DNA of 64,000 nt from Mesorhizobium metallidurans STM 2683 (GCF_000350085.1 NZ_CAUM01000013.1:43812-107811), one strand, 5' to 3'; counted from the first letter of the stretch, positions 30,005-39,958 are shown. Notes: generated from the sequence alone by a model not told the origin. Program-made: numbers and translations.

Positions 30005-30484
30005 TCAGCGGATCAGCAGCGCCGTCCCGTAAAGCCCGAGCGCAAACACTGTATGCGACACCAGGTTGAGGGCCCGGATCTGCATCGGGTTGGGGCGCTT
30101 TGAGGCAGCCCAGCCGGCGCCCATGCCGGGCGCCAGCAGGAACCAGCCCGCGCCGACGGTAACAATGCCGAGGATGAAGGCCGGCAGGAAGGTCGGCGTG
30201 TTGAGCCATGCCGATCCCGCCAGGACGACAAGAATGATGCCGTAGGCGATGCCGACAAGATAATGGAACGCCCAGCCCAGCGCCGCTTCATGCGCATAGG
30301 GTGCGGCCTTGCCGATATCGTCGTGAAAGACTTTCTCACGCAGATGCCAGACCCAGCGGCCGACCGGTCCCCAGTTCGGCCGCGGTTGGGCAAACGCCAA
30401 ACTGAGGAAAATCGCCCAGATATCCATCGACACCGTGGCGCCGACGCCGATTGCCACTGCGCGCCAGAAGATATCAAACATCAC
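30005..30484 (-). CDS. DUF2938 family membrane protein
   Basis: 159 residues, four TM helices (about 8-30, 68-88, 95-118, 138-157). The GVGATVSMDIWAI start, PYAHEAALGWAFHYLVGIAYG and KRPNPMQIRALNLVSHTVFALGL match DUF2938. Function unknown; inner membrane. Independent gene reading away from the peroxiredoxin on the same strand. Confidence 0.87.
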   Translation of the reverse strand: MMFDIFWRAVAIGVGATVSMDIWAIFLSLAFAQPRPNWGPVGRWVWHLREKVFHDDIGKAAPYAHEAALGWAFHYLVGIAYGIILVVLAGSAWLNTPTFLPAFILGIVTVGAGWFLLAPGMGAGWAASKRPNPMQIRALNLVSHTVFALGLYGTALLIR

Positions 30485-30519
30485 CGAAGTCCCCCCAAGC
30501 AGGCGATGGCCAACGGAAG

Positions 30520-31002
30520 CTAAAGCTGACCGAGAATGTGAGCCGCACCTGATGTGCCGACGCCCGGTTTGCTCTCGACATTGAGCGCCGCGACCTTGCC
30601 GTTGTCGACGATCATCGAAAATCGCTTCGAGCGCAGTCCCATGCCGCCGCCAGAGAGGTCGGCGTCAAGGCCGACAGACTTGGCGAAATCGCCATTGCCG
30701 TCGGCCAGATAGAGGATCTTGCCTTCGCCGCCGGTGAAGCGGGCCCAGGCGCCCATGACATGAACGTCGTTGACGGCAACGACGGCGATCGTGTCGACGC
30801 CGCGCGCCAGGATGGCGTCGTAATTGTCGAGATAGCCGGGCAGATGGTTGTTGCTGCAGGTCGGCGTGAAGGCGCCGGGAACGGCGAACAGCACCACTTT
30901 CTTCCCGGAGAAAATCTCGGCCGTCGTGATCGCCTTGGCGCCGTCGGCGGTCATCGTCTTGAAAGTCGCTTCGGGCAGCTTGTCGCCAACGGAAATGGTC
31001 AT
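30520..31002 (-). CDS. Peroxiredoxin, Prx5/AhpC-TSA type
   Basis: 160 residues. The peroxidatic Cys is C49 in VPGAFTPTCSNNHLPGY, the Prx5 signature, and it is the only Cys in the protein, so it must be a 1-Cys enzyme reduced by an external thiol such as glutathione/glutaredoxin. Detoxifies peroxides in the cytoplasm. Full family length. Confidence 0.94.
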   Translation of the reverse strand: MTISVGDKLPEATFKTMTADGAKAITTAEIFSGKKVVLFAVPGAFTPTCSNNHLPGYLDNYDAILARGVDTIAVVAVNDVHVMGAWARFTGGEGKILYLADGNGDFAKSVGLDADLSGGGMGLRSKRFSMIVDNGKVAALNVESKPGVGTSGAAHILGQL

Positions 31003-31105
31003 TGTCTCTCTCGCTTGGGAAGAATGGGAAGAAGGTGTCCCGATCTAGCGGACCAGACCTGTCCCCGCAACTGGCCGGCAACCGGCATCAGAGCGGCCAG
31101 CATCA

Positions 31106-31151
31106 ATGCATGTCGCCCAAAAATTGCGTAGCGGTTTTGGGCGACATGCAT
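31106..31151. repeat. ATGCATGTCGCCC palindromic repeat, copy 2
   Basis: The outer 17 bp, ATGCATGTCGCCCAAAA and its inverse, are perfectly complementary. It is the cleanest copy of the family. It lacks the second hairpin seen after copies 1 and 3 but keeps the A-rich linker (AAGCAAACAA). Confidence 0.88.
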
Positions 31152-31165
31152 GAAGCAAACAACCC

Positions 31166-31972
31166 CTAGGGGAACGGCAGAAGTCCCTCGACAGCGCCTT
31201 CGGCGCTGGTCAGCGTATAGTAGAGACCGCCATCCGTCGGTGTTGTCGACGGCCGGTCGAGGATCGGCACCGTAAACACCAGCTTGCCGTCCTTTTCGCC
31301 GCGCGCAGGGGCACCGAACATGTAATCGCGTTCGCCGGCGACGAAGAAATCCGCCGCCGCCGGATCGCCGGGAAAGCTCGCCTCGACGATCAGCGTCTCG
31401 TGGTCGCCCGGCAAGATATTGATGCCGAAATCGGGCCTTGCGGGGGTGGGCAGCGTTGCAAGGGCAGCCTTCACCAGCGCGGCGTCCTCGGCATTGTCCG
31501 GATCGGAGCCGGGGTCGACGGTCAGCCTCGTCTGCACCGGAATGCAGATCGTCTCGCAGATGCCGAGAAAAATATTGGCATCGATGACGGCCGGCTGGTT
31601 CGGCGCCGACAGCGTGAACGTCACCGGCAACGAGACCGGATGGTCGTAGCCGGCCCATTTGCCGTAGCCGTCGTCGTGACGCTGGGGCGGTGGAAACGAA
31701 AAAGTCGCGTCGGCAATATTGGTGCTGGCCGAGATATCGAGCTGCGGCGGCACGCCGGCGTCGCCCGGATCGCGCCAATAGGTCTTCCAGCCGGGCTTGA
31801 GCGCGATATCGAGCACGCCGTGGATGCGCCCGGCTTCGTCGGGCTTGCCGCTCGTCACCAGCCGCACCTTGCCGCCTTCGCTGTTGTACCAGATCGACGA
31901 TGAGGCGGCCGCGGGAAGACCTGTTCCCAATCCGACAGCGGCGCCGAGCAGCAGGATTCTCAAGCTTTGCAT
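31166..31972 (-). CDS. Secreted protein with DsbD N-terminal-like domain
   Basis: 268 residues with a signal peptide (cleavage near PAAAS). The mature protein contains the DsbD alpha-like domain: WKTYWRDPGDAGVPPQLD and NIFLGICETICIPVQT, with a CxxxC cysteine pair. It lacks the TM reductase part of DsbD, so it may be a periplasmic thiol-redox or copper-handling partner. Family known; exact role not. Single gene. Confidence 0.82.
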   Translation of the reverse strand: MQSLRILLLGAAVGLGTGLPAAASSSIWYNSEGGKVRLVTSGKPDEAGRIHGVLDIALKPGWKTYWRDPGDAGVPPQLDISASTNIADATFSFPPPQRHDDGYGKWAGYDHPVSLPVTFTLSAPNQPAVIDANIFLGICETICIPVQTRLTVDPGSDPDNAEDAALVKAALATLPTPARPDFGINILPGDHETLIVEASFPGDPAAADFFVAGERDYMFGAPARGEKDGKLVFTVPILDRPSTTPTDGGLYYTLTSAEGAVEGLLPFP

Positions 31973-32037
31973 GGCGCTGATTTGAGCGTCAGTTGATGGC
32001 TGTGCAATGATTTCATGGCGTCGCTGATATCATATTT

Positions 32038-32099
32038 GCGTGACCTCGGTCACGCGGCTTCGCGTGACCCGGGCACGCGACTTCGCGTGACTCGGGCAC
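32038..32099. repeat. 23-bp tandem repeats (GCGnCTTCGCGTGACnCGGGCAC)
   Basis: Two full units at 32054-32076 and 32077-32099, differing at two positions, follow a partial 16-bp unit (32038-32053). Each unit holds inverse CGCGTGA/TCACGCG elements, so the array can form alternative hairpins. It lies in the yqgE leader. Confidence 0.75.
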
Positions 32100-32187
32100 A
32101 GTTTCGCATGGCCTCGGGTGCAGAGCTTTGGCCAAATCGCGCGCTGCGCATCTTTTCGGCGGTGCGGAAACGCGTTACCCTCCCTTG

Positions 32188-32796
32188 ATGGACTTGTTGC
32201 GCCACAAGAAGACGGCTGCCGCACGCGGCTTCCTCGACGACCAGTTCCTGATTGCCATGCCCGGCATGAAGGACGACCGTTTCACGCGCTCCGTCATCTA
32301 TGTTTGCGCGCATAGCGACGAAGGCGCGATGGGGCTGATCATCAACCAGACGCAGCAGATGCTGTTTCCCGACCTGCTCGTGCAGCTTGGCATCATGAAC
32401 GAGCAGGAGGCGATCCGCCTGCCGGCGCAGGCCCGCGATTTCGTCGTGCGCAATGGCGGGCCGGTCGATCGCAGCCGCGGCTTTGTCCTGCATTCGGGCG
32501 ACTACCGGGTGGAATCCTCGCTGACCGTGTCCGACGATATTTGCCTGACCGCAACCGTCGACATATTGCGCGCGATCTCGTCGGGCCGCGGGCCGCGGCA
32601 CGCGCTGATGGCGCTCGGCTATTCGGGCTGGGGCGCGGGACAATTGGAAACCGAGATCGCCGAGAACGGCTGGCTGACCTGCCCGGCAAGTGCCGAGCTT
32701 CTGTTCGATACCGACATCGAGCGCAAATACGACCGGATCCTCGCCTCCATCGGTATCGACCTGGCGCATCTCAGCGTGGCCGCCGGTCACGCCTGA
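32188..32796 (+). CDS. YqgE/AlgH family protein
   Basis: 202 residues from the ATG of [27 protein letters not shown], preferred because the longer frame has no ribosome site. Family hallmarks are [23 protein letters not shown] and [19 protein letters not shown]. Cytoplasmic, named for an alginate regulator but of unknown biochemical role. Confidence 0.92.
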   Translation: MDLLRHKKTAAARGFLDDQFLIAMPGMKDDRFTRSVIYVCAHSDEGAMGLIINQTQQMLFPDLLVQLGIMNEQEAIRLPAQARDFVVRNGGPVDRSRGFVLHSGDYRVESSLTVSDDICLTATVDILRAISSGRGPRHALMALGYSGWGAGQLETEIAENGWLTCPASAELLFDTDIERKYDRILASIGIDLAHLSVAAGHA

Positions 32797-32859
32797 ATGC
32801 TCCAACATCATCATCTAGAGCTAATCTTTTGCACAGCGACACTTACACCTGAAATCCAG

Positions 32860-35748
32860 TCAAGCCTGAGTCAGCGGATACTGCTCCTTCAGCGTCTTCA
32901 GCACCTGATCGCCAGGCATCGGCGCGCCGAACATGAAGCTCTGCACGTATTCGCAGCCCATCTGGCGCAGTTCGAGCGCGTCGCTTTCATCCGAAATGCC
33001 TTCGGCCACGACCGAGAGGCCGAGATCGTGCGCCATGCTGACCATCGATTTGAGCAGCACCGCGCGCTTCGGCGTCGCGTCGTCGACGAAGCTCTTGTCG
33101 ATCTTGATCGTGTCGAAGGGAAAGCGCGTCAGATAGGCCAGCGATGAATAGCCGGTGCCGAAATCGTCCAGCGACAGGCCGATGCCGAGCTGCTTCAGCT
33201 TGGTCAGCACATGGGCACTCTGTTCGGGATTGTCCATTACCAGCGATTCGGTGAGTTCGAGGCGGAAGCAACGGGGCTTCAGATTGGCGCGCGCGATCAC
33301 CGAGCGGACGTCGCTCACCAGATCGCGGCGGATGAGCTGGCGGCTGGACAGATTGACCGAAACCGACAGCGGCGCGTCGCCGATCTGCTTCTGCCATGCC
33401 GCGAGGTCTTCGGCCGCCTGCTGCATGGCGAACAGGCCAAGCTGCACAATCAGCCCGCAGCTTTCGGCGACGGGGATGAAATCCGCCGGTGGGATCATGC
33501 CGCGGCGCGGATGGTCCCAGCGCAATAGCGCCTCGAACCCGGCAACGCTGCCGTCTTCCAGCCGCACGATTGGCTGGTAGGCAAGCGTGAATTCGCGCCG
33601 CTCGATGGCGCGGCGCAGATCGGATTCGAGCTGCAGCCGGTCGGTGCCGACGGTGCGGAAGGCCGGGCGGAACGGCTCGATCCTGTCGCCGCCGAAGCGC
33701 TTGGCCTGATGCATGGCAAGCTCGGCGTCCTTGACCATGTCCTCGGCCGAAGTCTGCGCCGAGGTCCAGGTGATCAGCCCGATCGAAGCGGTCAGCACGA
33801 TTTCGCGCTTGGCGAAGGTGATCGGGTTGTTGATCGCATGCTTGATGGCGTCCGCCACGGCCGCGATGCGGGCAGGATCCTGCTCCGACAACAGCATCAG
33901 CGCGAATTGGTCGCCGGCAAAGCGCGACAGCGAATCCTTAGGCTTGAGCAGCCGGTGCAGCCGGCGCGCGATGGTGAGCAGGATGGTGTCGCCGGCCGAG
34001 ATGCCGAGCCCGTCATTGACCTGCTTGAAGCGGTCGATGTCGATGACGAAGACGGTCGGGCGCACCTTGTCTTCGGTGCGGGCGATCGAAATGATCGCCT
34101 CCAGCCGGTTCATGAACAGCTCGCGGTTCGGCAGGCCGGTCAGATTGTCGTGCACGGCGTCGTGCAGCAGCCGCTCCTCGGATTTCTTCTGCTCGGTCAC
34201 GTCGACCATCGTGCCGACGCAGCGGAGGACCTCGCCGTCCGACCCGATCACCGGGCGCGCCCTGAGCGAGAACCAGTGATAGTGCCCGTCGGCGCCGCGC
34301 AGGCGGAAATTCTGCGCCACGCGGCCACGCCGGTGTTCGAGCACCACGTCGAGCGTGGTCCGGAAAGTGTCGCGGTCGTCGGCATGCAGCACCGGCAGCC
34401 AGTTGCGGGCAGCACCTCCGAGGCTGTTGGGCGCCAGCCCGAGCTGGATGCTGACATCCGGCTTGGTGACGACGCGGTCGCGCAGCACGTCCCAGTCCCA
34501 CACCGTGTCGCCCGATCCGGCGACGGCCAGCGCCTGGCGTTCGAGGTCGGAGAACAGGCCCTGATGCAGCGCGCCGCCGGCAAAGGCATGCTGCATGACG
34601 GTGAAGCCGATCAACAGGATGATCAGGATCAGCCCGCCGCCCAGCGCCGGCTGGGCGATGTCGTTGTCGAGCATGCCGGTGACCGCCATCCACGACCCGC
34701 ACAGCCATAGCAGCACCATGACCCAACTCGGCACCAGCATGATCGCCCGGTCGTAGCCGCGTATGCCGAGGAAGATGATCAGGCCAAGCCCGGTCAGCGC
34801 GGTGGCGGCGAAGGAAATCCTGGCAATGCCGGCGGCGACCGCCGGATCGACGATGGCGACGCCGGCGATCAGCACCAGCCCCAGGATCCAGACCAGCGCG
34901 CCGTAGCTGAAATGGCCGTGCCAGCGGTTGAGGTTGAGATAGGCGAACAGGAAGACCACGAAGGTCGCCGCCAGCGCCACCTCCGTTCCGGCCCGCCACA
35001 TCTGCTCATTGCCGGGCGATATTTCTATGATTTTGTTGAGGAAGCCGAAATCGACGCAGATATAGGCGAGCACCGCCCAGGAGAGCGCGGCCGTCGCTGG
35101 AAACATCGAGGTTCCCTTGACGACGAACAGAATGGTCAGGAACAGTGCCAGCAGCCCGGCGATGCCGATGACGATGCCGCGAAACAGCGTGTAGGAATTG
35201 ACCGAGTCCTTGTAGGATTCCGGATCCCACAGATAGACCTGCGGCAGTTTGGGCGAGGCAAGCTCGGCGATGAAGGTGACCACCGTTCCGGGGTTCAGCG
35301 TCACCCGGAACACATCGGCGTCGGGGCTGGTCTGGCGGTCGAGCGCGAAGCCTTCGCTCGGCGTGATCGCGGCAATGCGGGTCGAGCCGAGATCAGGCCA
35401 GAAGATGCCGGAATTCACCAGCCGGAAATGCGGTGCGACGATCAGCCGGTCGAGCTGCTGGTCCGTGGTGTTGGCCAGTGCGAACACCGCCCAGTCGCCG
35501 GTCGAACGCGCATCGTTGGCCTCGACCTCGATGCGCCGCACGATGCCGTCAGGCCCAGGCGCAGTCGACACCTGGAAGTTCTCGCCCTGGTTTCGATAGA
35601 TTTCGACGGCGCCCGAAAGGTCGAGCGCCACATCGTCGCGGGCGATCTTGATCGGTTCGACGGCGAAGGCCGGGGACACCGCGCCAAGCGTGACGATTGC
35701 CGCCAGGACAAAGGCGAACAGCGGCCCGATTCGCAGGAAATTCGTCAA
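32860..35748 (-). CDS. Membrane-bound GGDEF/EAL protein with 7TM-like sensor and PAS domain
   Basis: 962 residues: signal peptide, periplasmic beta-rich sensor (about 30-185), seven or eight TM helices (about 190-415, 7TMR-DISM-like), PAS/PAC (about 425-545), GGDEF (about 555-700) and EAL (about 715-955). The cyclase motif reads AGDQF, not GGDEF, so diguanylate cyclase activity is probably lost. The EAL domain keeps EALLRW, DDFGTGYSSL and KIDKSFV, so c-di-GMP phosphodiesterase activity is expected. It likely couples an external signal to lowering c-di-GMP. Confidence 0.93.
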   Translation of the reverse strand: MTNFLRIGPLFAFVLAAIVTLGAVSPAFAVEPIKIARDDVALDLSGAVEIYRNQGENFQVSTAPGPDGIVRRIEVEANDARSTGDWAVFALANTTDQQLDRLIVAPHFRLVNSGIFWPDLGSTRIAAITPSEGFALDRQTSPDADVFRVTLNPGTVVTFIAELASPKLPQVYLWDPESYKDSVNSYTLFRGIVIGIAGLLALFLTILFVVKGTSMFPATAALSWAVLAYICVDFGFLNKIIEISPGNEQMWRAGTEVALAATFVVFLFAYLNLNRWHGHFSYGALVWILGLVLIAGVAIVDPAVAAGIARISFAATALTGLGLIIFLGIRGYDRAIMLVPSWVMVLLWLCGSWMAVTGMLDNDIAQPALGGGLILIILLIGFTVMQHAFAGGALHQGLFSDLERQALAVAGSGDTVWDWDVLRDRVVTKPDVSIQLGLAPNSLGGAARNWLPVLHADDRDTFRTTLDVVLEHRRGRVAQNFRLRGADGHYHWFSLRARPVIGSDGEVLRCVGTMVDVTEQKKSEERLLHDAVHDNLTGLPNRELFMNRLEAIISIARTEDKVRPTVFVIDIDRFKQVNDGLGISAGDTILLTIARRLHRLLKPKDSLSRFAGDQFALMLLSEQDPARIAAVADAIKHAINNPITFAKREIVLTASIGLITWTSAQTSAEDMVKDAELAMHQAKRFGGDRIEPFRPAFRTVGTDRLQLESDLRRAIERREFTLAYQPIVRLEDGSVAGFEALLRWDHPRRGMIPPADFIPVAESCGLIVQLGLFAMQQAAEDLAAWQKQIGDAPLSVSVNLSSRQLIRRDLVSDVRSVIARANLKPRCFRLELTESLVMDNPEQSAHVLTKLKQLGIGLSLDDFGTGYSSLAYLTRFPFDTIKIDKSFVDDATPKRAVLLKSMVSMAHDLGLSVVAEGISDESDALELRQMGCEYVQSFMFGAPMPGDQVLKTLKEQYPLTQA

Positions 35749-35751
35749 AAA

Positions 35752-36348
35752 TCAGTCCTTCGTTCCCGCGCCAGGCGGATCGTCCGCGATCCGGGCGTAG
35801 AGGTAGTGGTCCTGCCAGATGCCGTTGATCCTGAGGTAGGATCGCAGAAGTCCTTCGCGCCGGAATCCGGCTTTTTCAAGCACGCGGATCGACCGGGCGT
35901 TGTCGGGAATACAGGCAGCTTCGATCCGGTGCAACCTCAGCGTATCGAAGGCAAAGCGTGAGACGACCTTGACCGCGTCGGTCATCAGGCCGCGGCCGCT
36001 GTAGCGTTCGCCGATCCAGTAACCGATATGGCCGCTTTGCGCGACGCCGTGGCGGATGTTGCCGAGCGTGATGCCGCCGGCAAGCTTGCCGCTGCCTTTC
36101 TCGAAGATGAAGAAGGCGATCGCCGTTCCTTGCGCATAGTCCTCGCGGTAGCGGCCGATGCGATGGCGCCATGAAGTGCGGTCGAGCTCATCGGGGGTCC
36201 ATCGCGGCTCCCACGGCTCGAGGAAGGCGCGGCTTTCCCCGCGCAGCGCCGTCCATTCGCGATAGTCGTTGGTCAGCGGCACGCGCAGCGTGACTTGGTC
36301 ACCCTTCAGCGCCGGCAGGTCTCGGCGAAAGAAAGGGAGCGCGAACAC
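35752..36348 (-). CDS. GNAT family N-acetyltransferase (RimJ/RimL type)
   Basis: 198 residues from the GTG at 36348 (VFALPFFRRDLPALKGD). A longer reading to 36426 would overlap the protease gene and is Arg/Pro-rich. Motifs: GHIGYWIGERYSGRGLMTDAV (acetyl-CoA loop) and HRIEAACIPDNARSIRVLEKAGF, typical of RimJ-like ribosomal-protein or small-substrate N-acetyltransferases. Sixteen bases after the M16 protease stop, so the two form an operon. Confidence 0.85.
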   Translation of the reverse strand: MFALPFFRRDLPALKGDQVTLRVPLTNDYREWTALRGESRAFLEPWEPRWTPDELDRTSWRHRIGRYREDYAQGTAIAFFIFEKGSGKLAGGITLGNIRHGVAQSGHIGYWIGERYSGRGLMTDAVKVVSRFAFDTLRLHRIEAACIPDNARSIRVLEKAGFRREGLLRSYLRINGIWQDHYLYARIADDPPGAGTKD

Positions 36349-36364
36349 GGGCGCCTGGACAGGC

Positions 36365-37657
36365 TTAGACGGCGAGCTTGCGGGCCGTGGTCTGCGTGCC
36401 CGAAAGCGAGTCGAGGATCGCTTCATAGGGCGCGAGCGTACCCACCGGTCCGACAGCGGTCAGCGTCGGCTTGGTCGAGAACAGCCGCGACGACAGGTCC
36501 GTCAGACGATCAATCGTCAATGCCGACAGCCGCTCCATCAGCTCTTCCTTGGCGATCGGCCGGCCAAACAGCAGCAGTTGCCGGGCGATCTGCGAGGCGC
36601 GGCTGGCCGGGCTTTCGGCCGACATGATCAGTCCGGCGCGGTACTGGGCGCGCGCCCGGTCGAGTTCTTCCTGCAGGATATTCTCGCCGGCCTTCTGCAG
36701 TTCGTCGATGATGACGGGCACCAGTTCGGCGATGTCGCTCTGTCCGGTCGCGGCATGGACACCGAATATGCCGGTGTCGGAAAAGCCCCAGTGGAAGGCA
36801 TAGACCGAATAGCACAGGCCGCGCTTCTCGCGGACCTCCTGGAAAAGACGCGACGACATGCCGCCGCCAAGGATCATCGACAGAACCTGCGAGGCGTAGA
36901 AGTCGCGCACATGGTAGGCGCGGCCTTCGAATCCCAGCACGATCTGGGCGTCCATCAGGTCGCGGTCCTCGCGGAAATCACCGCCGACATACTGCGCATA
37001 TTGCGGAATGTAGCCTTCGGCCTTGGCGCGGAAGCCGCCGAGATGCCGTTCGACCTCACGCACGAAATTGTCGTGCTTTATGTCGCCGGCGGCGACGATC
37101 ACCATGCGCTCGGCGGCATATTGCCGTTCGATGAATTTGTGCAGTTGCTTCGAGGTGAAGGATTTGACGGTTTCCGGCGTGCCGAGGATGGAGCGGCCGA
37201 TCGTCTGGTGGCGGAAGGCCGTCTCGGTGAAGCGATCGAAGACGACGTCGTCGGGCGTGTCGTGCGCGGCGCCGATCTCCTGCAGGATCACATGCTGCTC
37301 GCGTTCCAGCTCCTGCGGATCGAATTCGGACTCCTGCAGGATGTCGGCAAGGATGTCGACGGCCAACGGCACGTCGTCGCTCAGCACCCTTGCATAATAG
37401 GAGGTTGTCTCGACGCTGGTGGCGGCATTGATCTCGCCGCCGACATCCTCGATTTCCGAAGCGATCTCGAAAGCGCTTCGCCGCCTGGTTCCCTTGAACG
37501 CCATGTGCTCAAGCAGGTGGGCCATTCCGTGCTCTTCGTCACGCTCATTGCGGGCGCCTGATTTGACCCAGGCACCAAGAGCAACTGATTCGAGGCTTGG
37601 AAGGGTTTCGGTGGCGACTGTCAGGCCGTTCGACAGACGGCTTACCTCAACACCCAT
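36365..37657 (-). CDS. M16 family zinc peptidase (mitochondrial processing peptidase-like)
   Basis: 430 residues. The inverted zinc motif HLLEH is at residues 47-51, with the third ligand Glu in the EREQHVILQEI region near 125. Two M16 halves are visible; the second has ASRASQIARQLLLFG. Homologous to the beta subunit of mitochondrial processing peptidase. Likely a cytoplasmic peptidase. Fourteen bases after thrC, in the same operon. Confidence 0.94.
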   Translation of the reverse strand: MGVEVSRLSNGLTVATETLPSLESVALGAWVKSGARNERDEEHGMAHLLEHMAFKGTRRRSAFEIASEIEDVGGEINAATSVETTSYYARVLSDDVPLAVDILADILQESEFDPQELEREQHVILQEIGAAHDTPDDVVFDRFTETAFRHQTIGRSILGTPETVKSFTSKQLHKFIERQYAAERMVIVAAGDIKHDNFVREVERHLGGFRAKAEGYIPQYAQYVGGDFREDRDLMDAQIVLGFEGRAYHVRDFYASQVLSMILGGGMSSRLFQEVREKRGLCYSVYAFHWGFSDTGIFGVHAATGQSDIAELVPVIIDELQKAGENILQEELDRARAQYRAGLIMSAESPASRASQIARQLLLFGRPIAKEELMERLSALTIDRLTDLSSRLFSTKPTLTAVGPVGTLAPYEAILDSLSGTQTTARKLAV

Positions 37658-37671
37658 ATAGCTGGTACTCC

Positions 37672-39069
37672 CTAACTTGCCGCCCGCGTGTGGTGGCTAA
37701 CGTAATCTTCCACCATTTTCAGGTCGGATGGAAGTACCGTGTATTTTTCCTCTGATGTCATCAACCCGCCTAGCCATGCGGGCAGGGCGGGCGACACGCC
37801 ACAGGCGTCTGCGACGGCAGCCGGAAACTTTGCCGGATGGGCGGTGCCCAGCACCACCATCGGCACAGTGTTGGCGGCCATTGCGGCGGCAACATGCATG
37901 GCCGCGGCGGTGTGCGGGTCGAGCAGGTAGTTGCTGGCCGTAAGCGTCGAGCGGATGGTGGCGGCGACTTCGTCCATCGTCGAACGGCCGGCATCGAATT
38001 CGGCGCGGATCCTGGCGATCTCCGCCGCTTCGATGGTGAAGGCGCCGGACTGTTTCAGCCCGTTCATGTAGCGCCGCACGGTCGAGGCATCGCGGCCGGC
38101 CGCCTCGAACAGCAGGCGCTCGAAATTCGACGACACCTGAATGTCCATCGACGGCGAGGTCGTCGAAAAGACGCCTTTCGTGCGGTATTCGCCGCTCGAC
38201 AGGGTGCGCGCCAGAATGTCGTTGTCGTTGGTCGCGATGATCAGCCGCTCGATCGGCAGGCCCATCTTCTTGGCGGCGTAGCCGGCGAAGATGTCGCCGA
38301 AATTGCCGGTCGGCACAGTGAAGGAGACAGGCCGGTCGGGCGCGCCCAACGACAGCGCCGACGAGAAATAATAAACGATCTGGGCCATGATGCGGGCCCA
38401 GTTGATCGAATTGACCCCGGACAGCGACACCCGGTCGCGAAAGCCGTGGTCGTTGAACATGTCCTTCACCAGGCCCTGGCAATCGTCGAAATTGCCTTCG
38501 ATCGCCAGCGCGTGGACGTTTGCGGCGGTGGATGTCGTCATCTGCCGCTGCTGCACCGGCGAGACCTTGCCATGCGGGAACAGAACGAAGATGTCGGTGC
38601 GGGCGCGCTCGGCAAAGGCATCTATGGCAGCCCCGCCGGTGTCGCCTGACGTGGCCCCGACGATTGTTGCACGCTGGTCGCGTTCGGTCAGCACATGGTC
38701 CATCAGCCGGGCGAGAAGCTGCATGGCTACGTCCTTGAAAGCCAGCGTCGGGCCATGGAACAGTTCGAGGACGAATGTGTTGGGACCGGTCTGCACCAGT
38801 GGGCAGACGGCCTCGTGACGGAAGGTCGCATAGGCTTCGCGAACCAGCTGTTCGAACACCGGCATCGCGATCTCGCCGCCCAGAAACGGCGCCAGCACGC
38901 GAATGGCGAGATCTGGATAGGCAAGGCCGCGCATGGCGCGGATTTCGGCTGCCGAAAGATGCGGCCAGGCACTGGGCACGTAAAGCCCGCCGTCGCGCGC
39001 CAGTCCAGCCATCACCGCGTCGGAAAAACCAAGCACGGACGCTTCCCCGCGGGTACTCACATATTGCAT
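37672..39069 (-). CDS. thrC: Threonine synthase
   Basis: 465 residues from the ATG of MQYVSTRGEASVLGFSDAVMAGL; a longer frame to 39102 adds an atypical Gly-rich start. PLP enzyme converting phosphohomoserine (product of thrB at 27.7 kb) to threonine. The PLP lysine lies in GPTLAFKDVAMQ near 110, with VGATSGDTGGAAI near 145 as phosphate loop. Length is typical of the proteobacterial form. Confidence 0.96.
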   Translation of the reverse strand: MQYVSTRGEASVLGFSDAVMAGLARDGGLYVPSAWPHLSAAEIRAMRGLAYPDLAIRVLAPFLGGEIAMPVFEQLVREAYATFRHEAVCPLVQTGPNTFVLELFHGPTLAFKDVAMQLLARLMDHVLTERDQRATIVGATSGDTGGAAIDAFAERARTDIFVLFPHGKVSPVQQRQMTTSTAANVHALAIEGNFDDCQGLVKDMFNDHGFRDRVSLSGVNSINWARIMAQIVYYFSSALSLGAPDRPVSFTVPTGNFGDIFAGYAAKKMGLPIERLIIATNDNDILARTLSSGEYRTKGVFSTTSPSMDIQVSSNFERLLFEAAGRDASTVRRYMNGLKQSGAFTIEAAEIARIRAEFDAGRSTMDEVAATIRSTLTASNYLLDPHTAAAMHVAAAMAANTVPMVVLGTAHPAKFPAAVADACGVSPALPAWLGGLMTSEEKYTVLPSDLKMVEDYVSHHTRAAS

Positions 39070-39196
39070 CGTCACATGTCCATTGCCGCCGGGCGGCTCC
39101 ATCCCGGCAAAGTGGTTAATTTCTACGCTGGCTCAGTCGCATTTTTGCCGCGCGGTTGATATACGTCACCGGCTTTGCGAGAGGGAAGAGCAGTTC

Positions 39197-39919
39197 ATGG
39201 CGTTTTGTTCGTTCAACGGTCGCCCATTTTATTATCGCCCATTTAACCGTCGCTTTGTCGCGGGTCTGGCGCTCACCGGCTTTATGCTTGCCGCCGCCGG
39301 CTGCCAATCGAGCGACAATGGCATCCTCGGCTTCGGCAAGAAGGATACGTCGCCGCCGCCGCCTCCGGACCCCAAGGTTCTCTCCAGCCAATTGCTGGCC
39401 TATTGCCCGAAAGTGACGCTGCGTGACGGTACCGCTTTCTTCAACACCTATGCCAAGAGCGGCCCGAGGCCGAAAAAGAAGGCCGACGCCGCCGCTGACG
39501 CAGCACAGGCCGACCAGCCTGCGCCGGACGGCACCATAGTTGATCCGCAGAAAGATCCGACGAAGATCATCTACCAGGCCTCGATCACCGACGTGACCCG
39601 CGATTGCAGCCGCGCCAACGGCCAGTTGTCGATGAAGATCGGCGTCGCCGGCAAAATCGTTCCGGGGCCGATGTTCAGTCCCGGCGCCATCACCATGCCG
39701 ATCCGTGTCGCCGTGATGCGTGGCACCGAGGTCCTTTACTCGCAGCTTCACCAATATCAGGTCCAGGTTACCGACCCTTCGACGGCTACCCAGTTCATCT
39801 TCACCGATTCCAGCGTCGTCGTTCCCGAGCCCGGCGCTAAGGACTACCAGGCGTTTGCCGGCTATGATGAAGCCTCGCCGAAGAAGAGCGACAAGAAGAA
39901 GGTTGCCGCAACGCAATAG
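39197..39919 (+). CDS. Hypothetical lipoprotein
   Basis: 240 residues from the ATG of MAFCSFNGRPF. A basic N-region (FNRRF) and hydrophobic stretch (VAGLALTGFMLAAAGC) end in a lipobox Cys, so it is probably attached to the membrane. A PPPPPD linker and conserved-looking core (TDVTRDCSRANGQLSMKIGVAGKIVPG) follow. The family is common in Rhizobiales but has no known function. Divergent from thrC. Confidence 0.8.
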   Translation: MAFCSFNGRPFYYRPFNRRFVAGLALTGFMLAAAGCQSSDNGILGFGKKDTSPPPPPDPKVLSSQLLAYCPKVTLRDGTAFFNTYAKSGPRPKKKADAAADAAQADQPAPDGTIVDPQKDPTKIIYQASITDVTRDCSRANGQLSMKIGVAGKIVPGPMFSPGAITMPIRVAVMRGTEVLYSQLHQYQVQVTDPSTATQFIFTDSSVVVPEPGAKDYQAFAGYDEASPKKSDKKKVAATQ

Positions 39920-39958
39920 CGGCGGTTGGAACCGCGCCTCCAGACGGAGGCGCATGCC

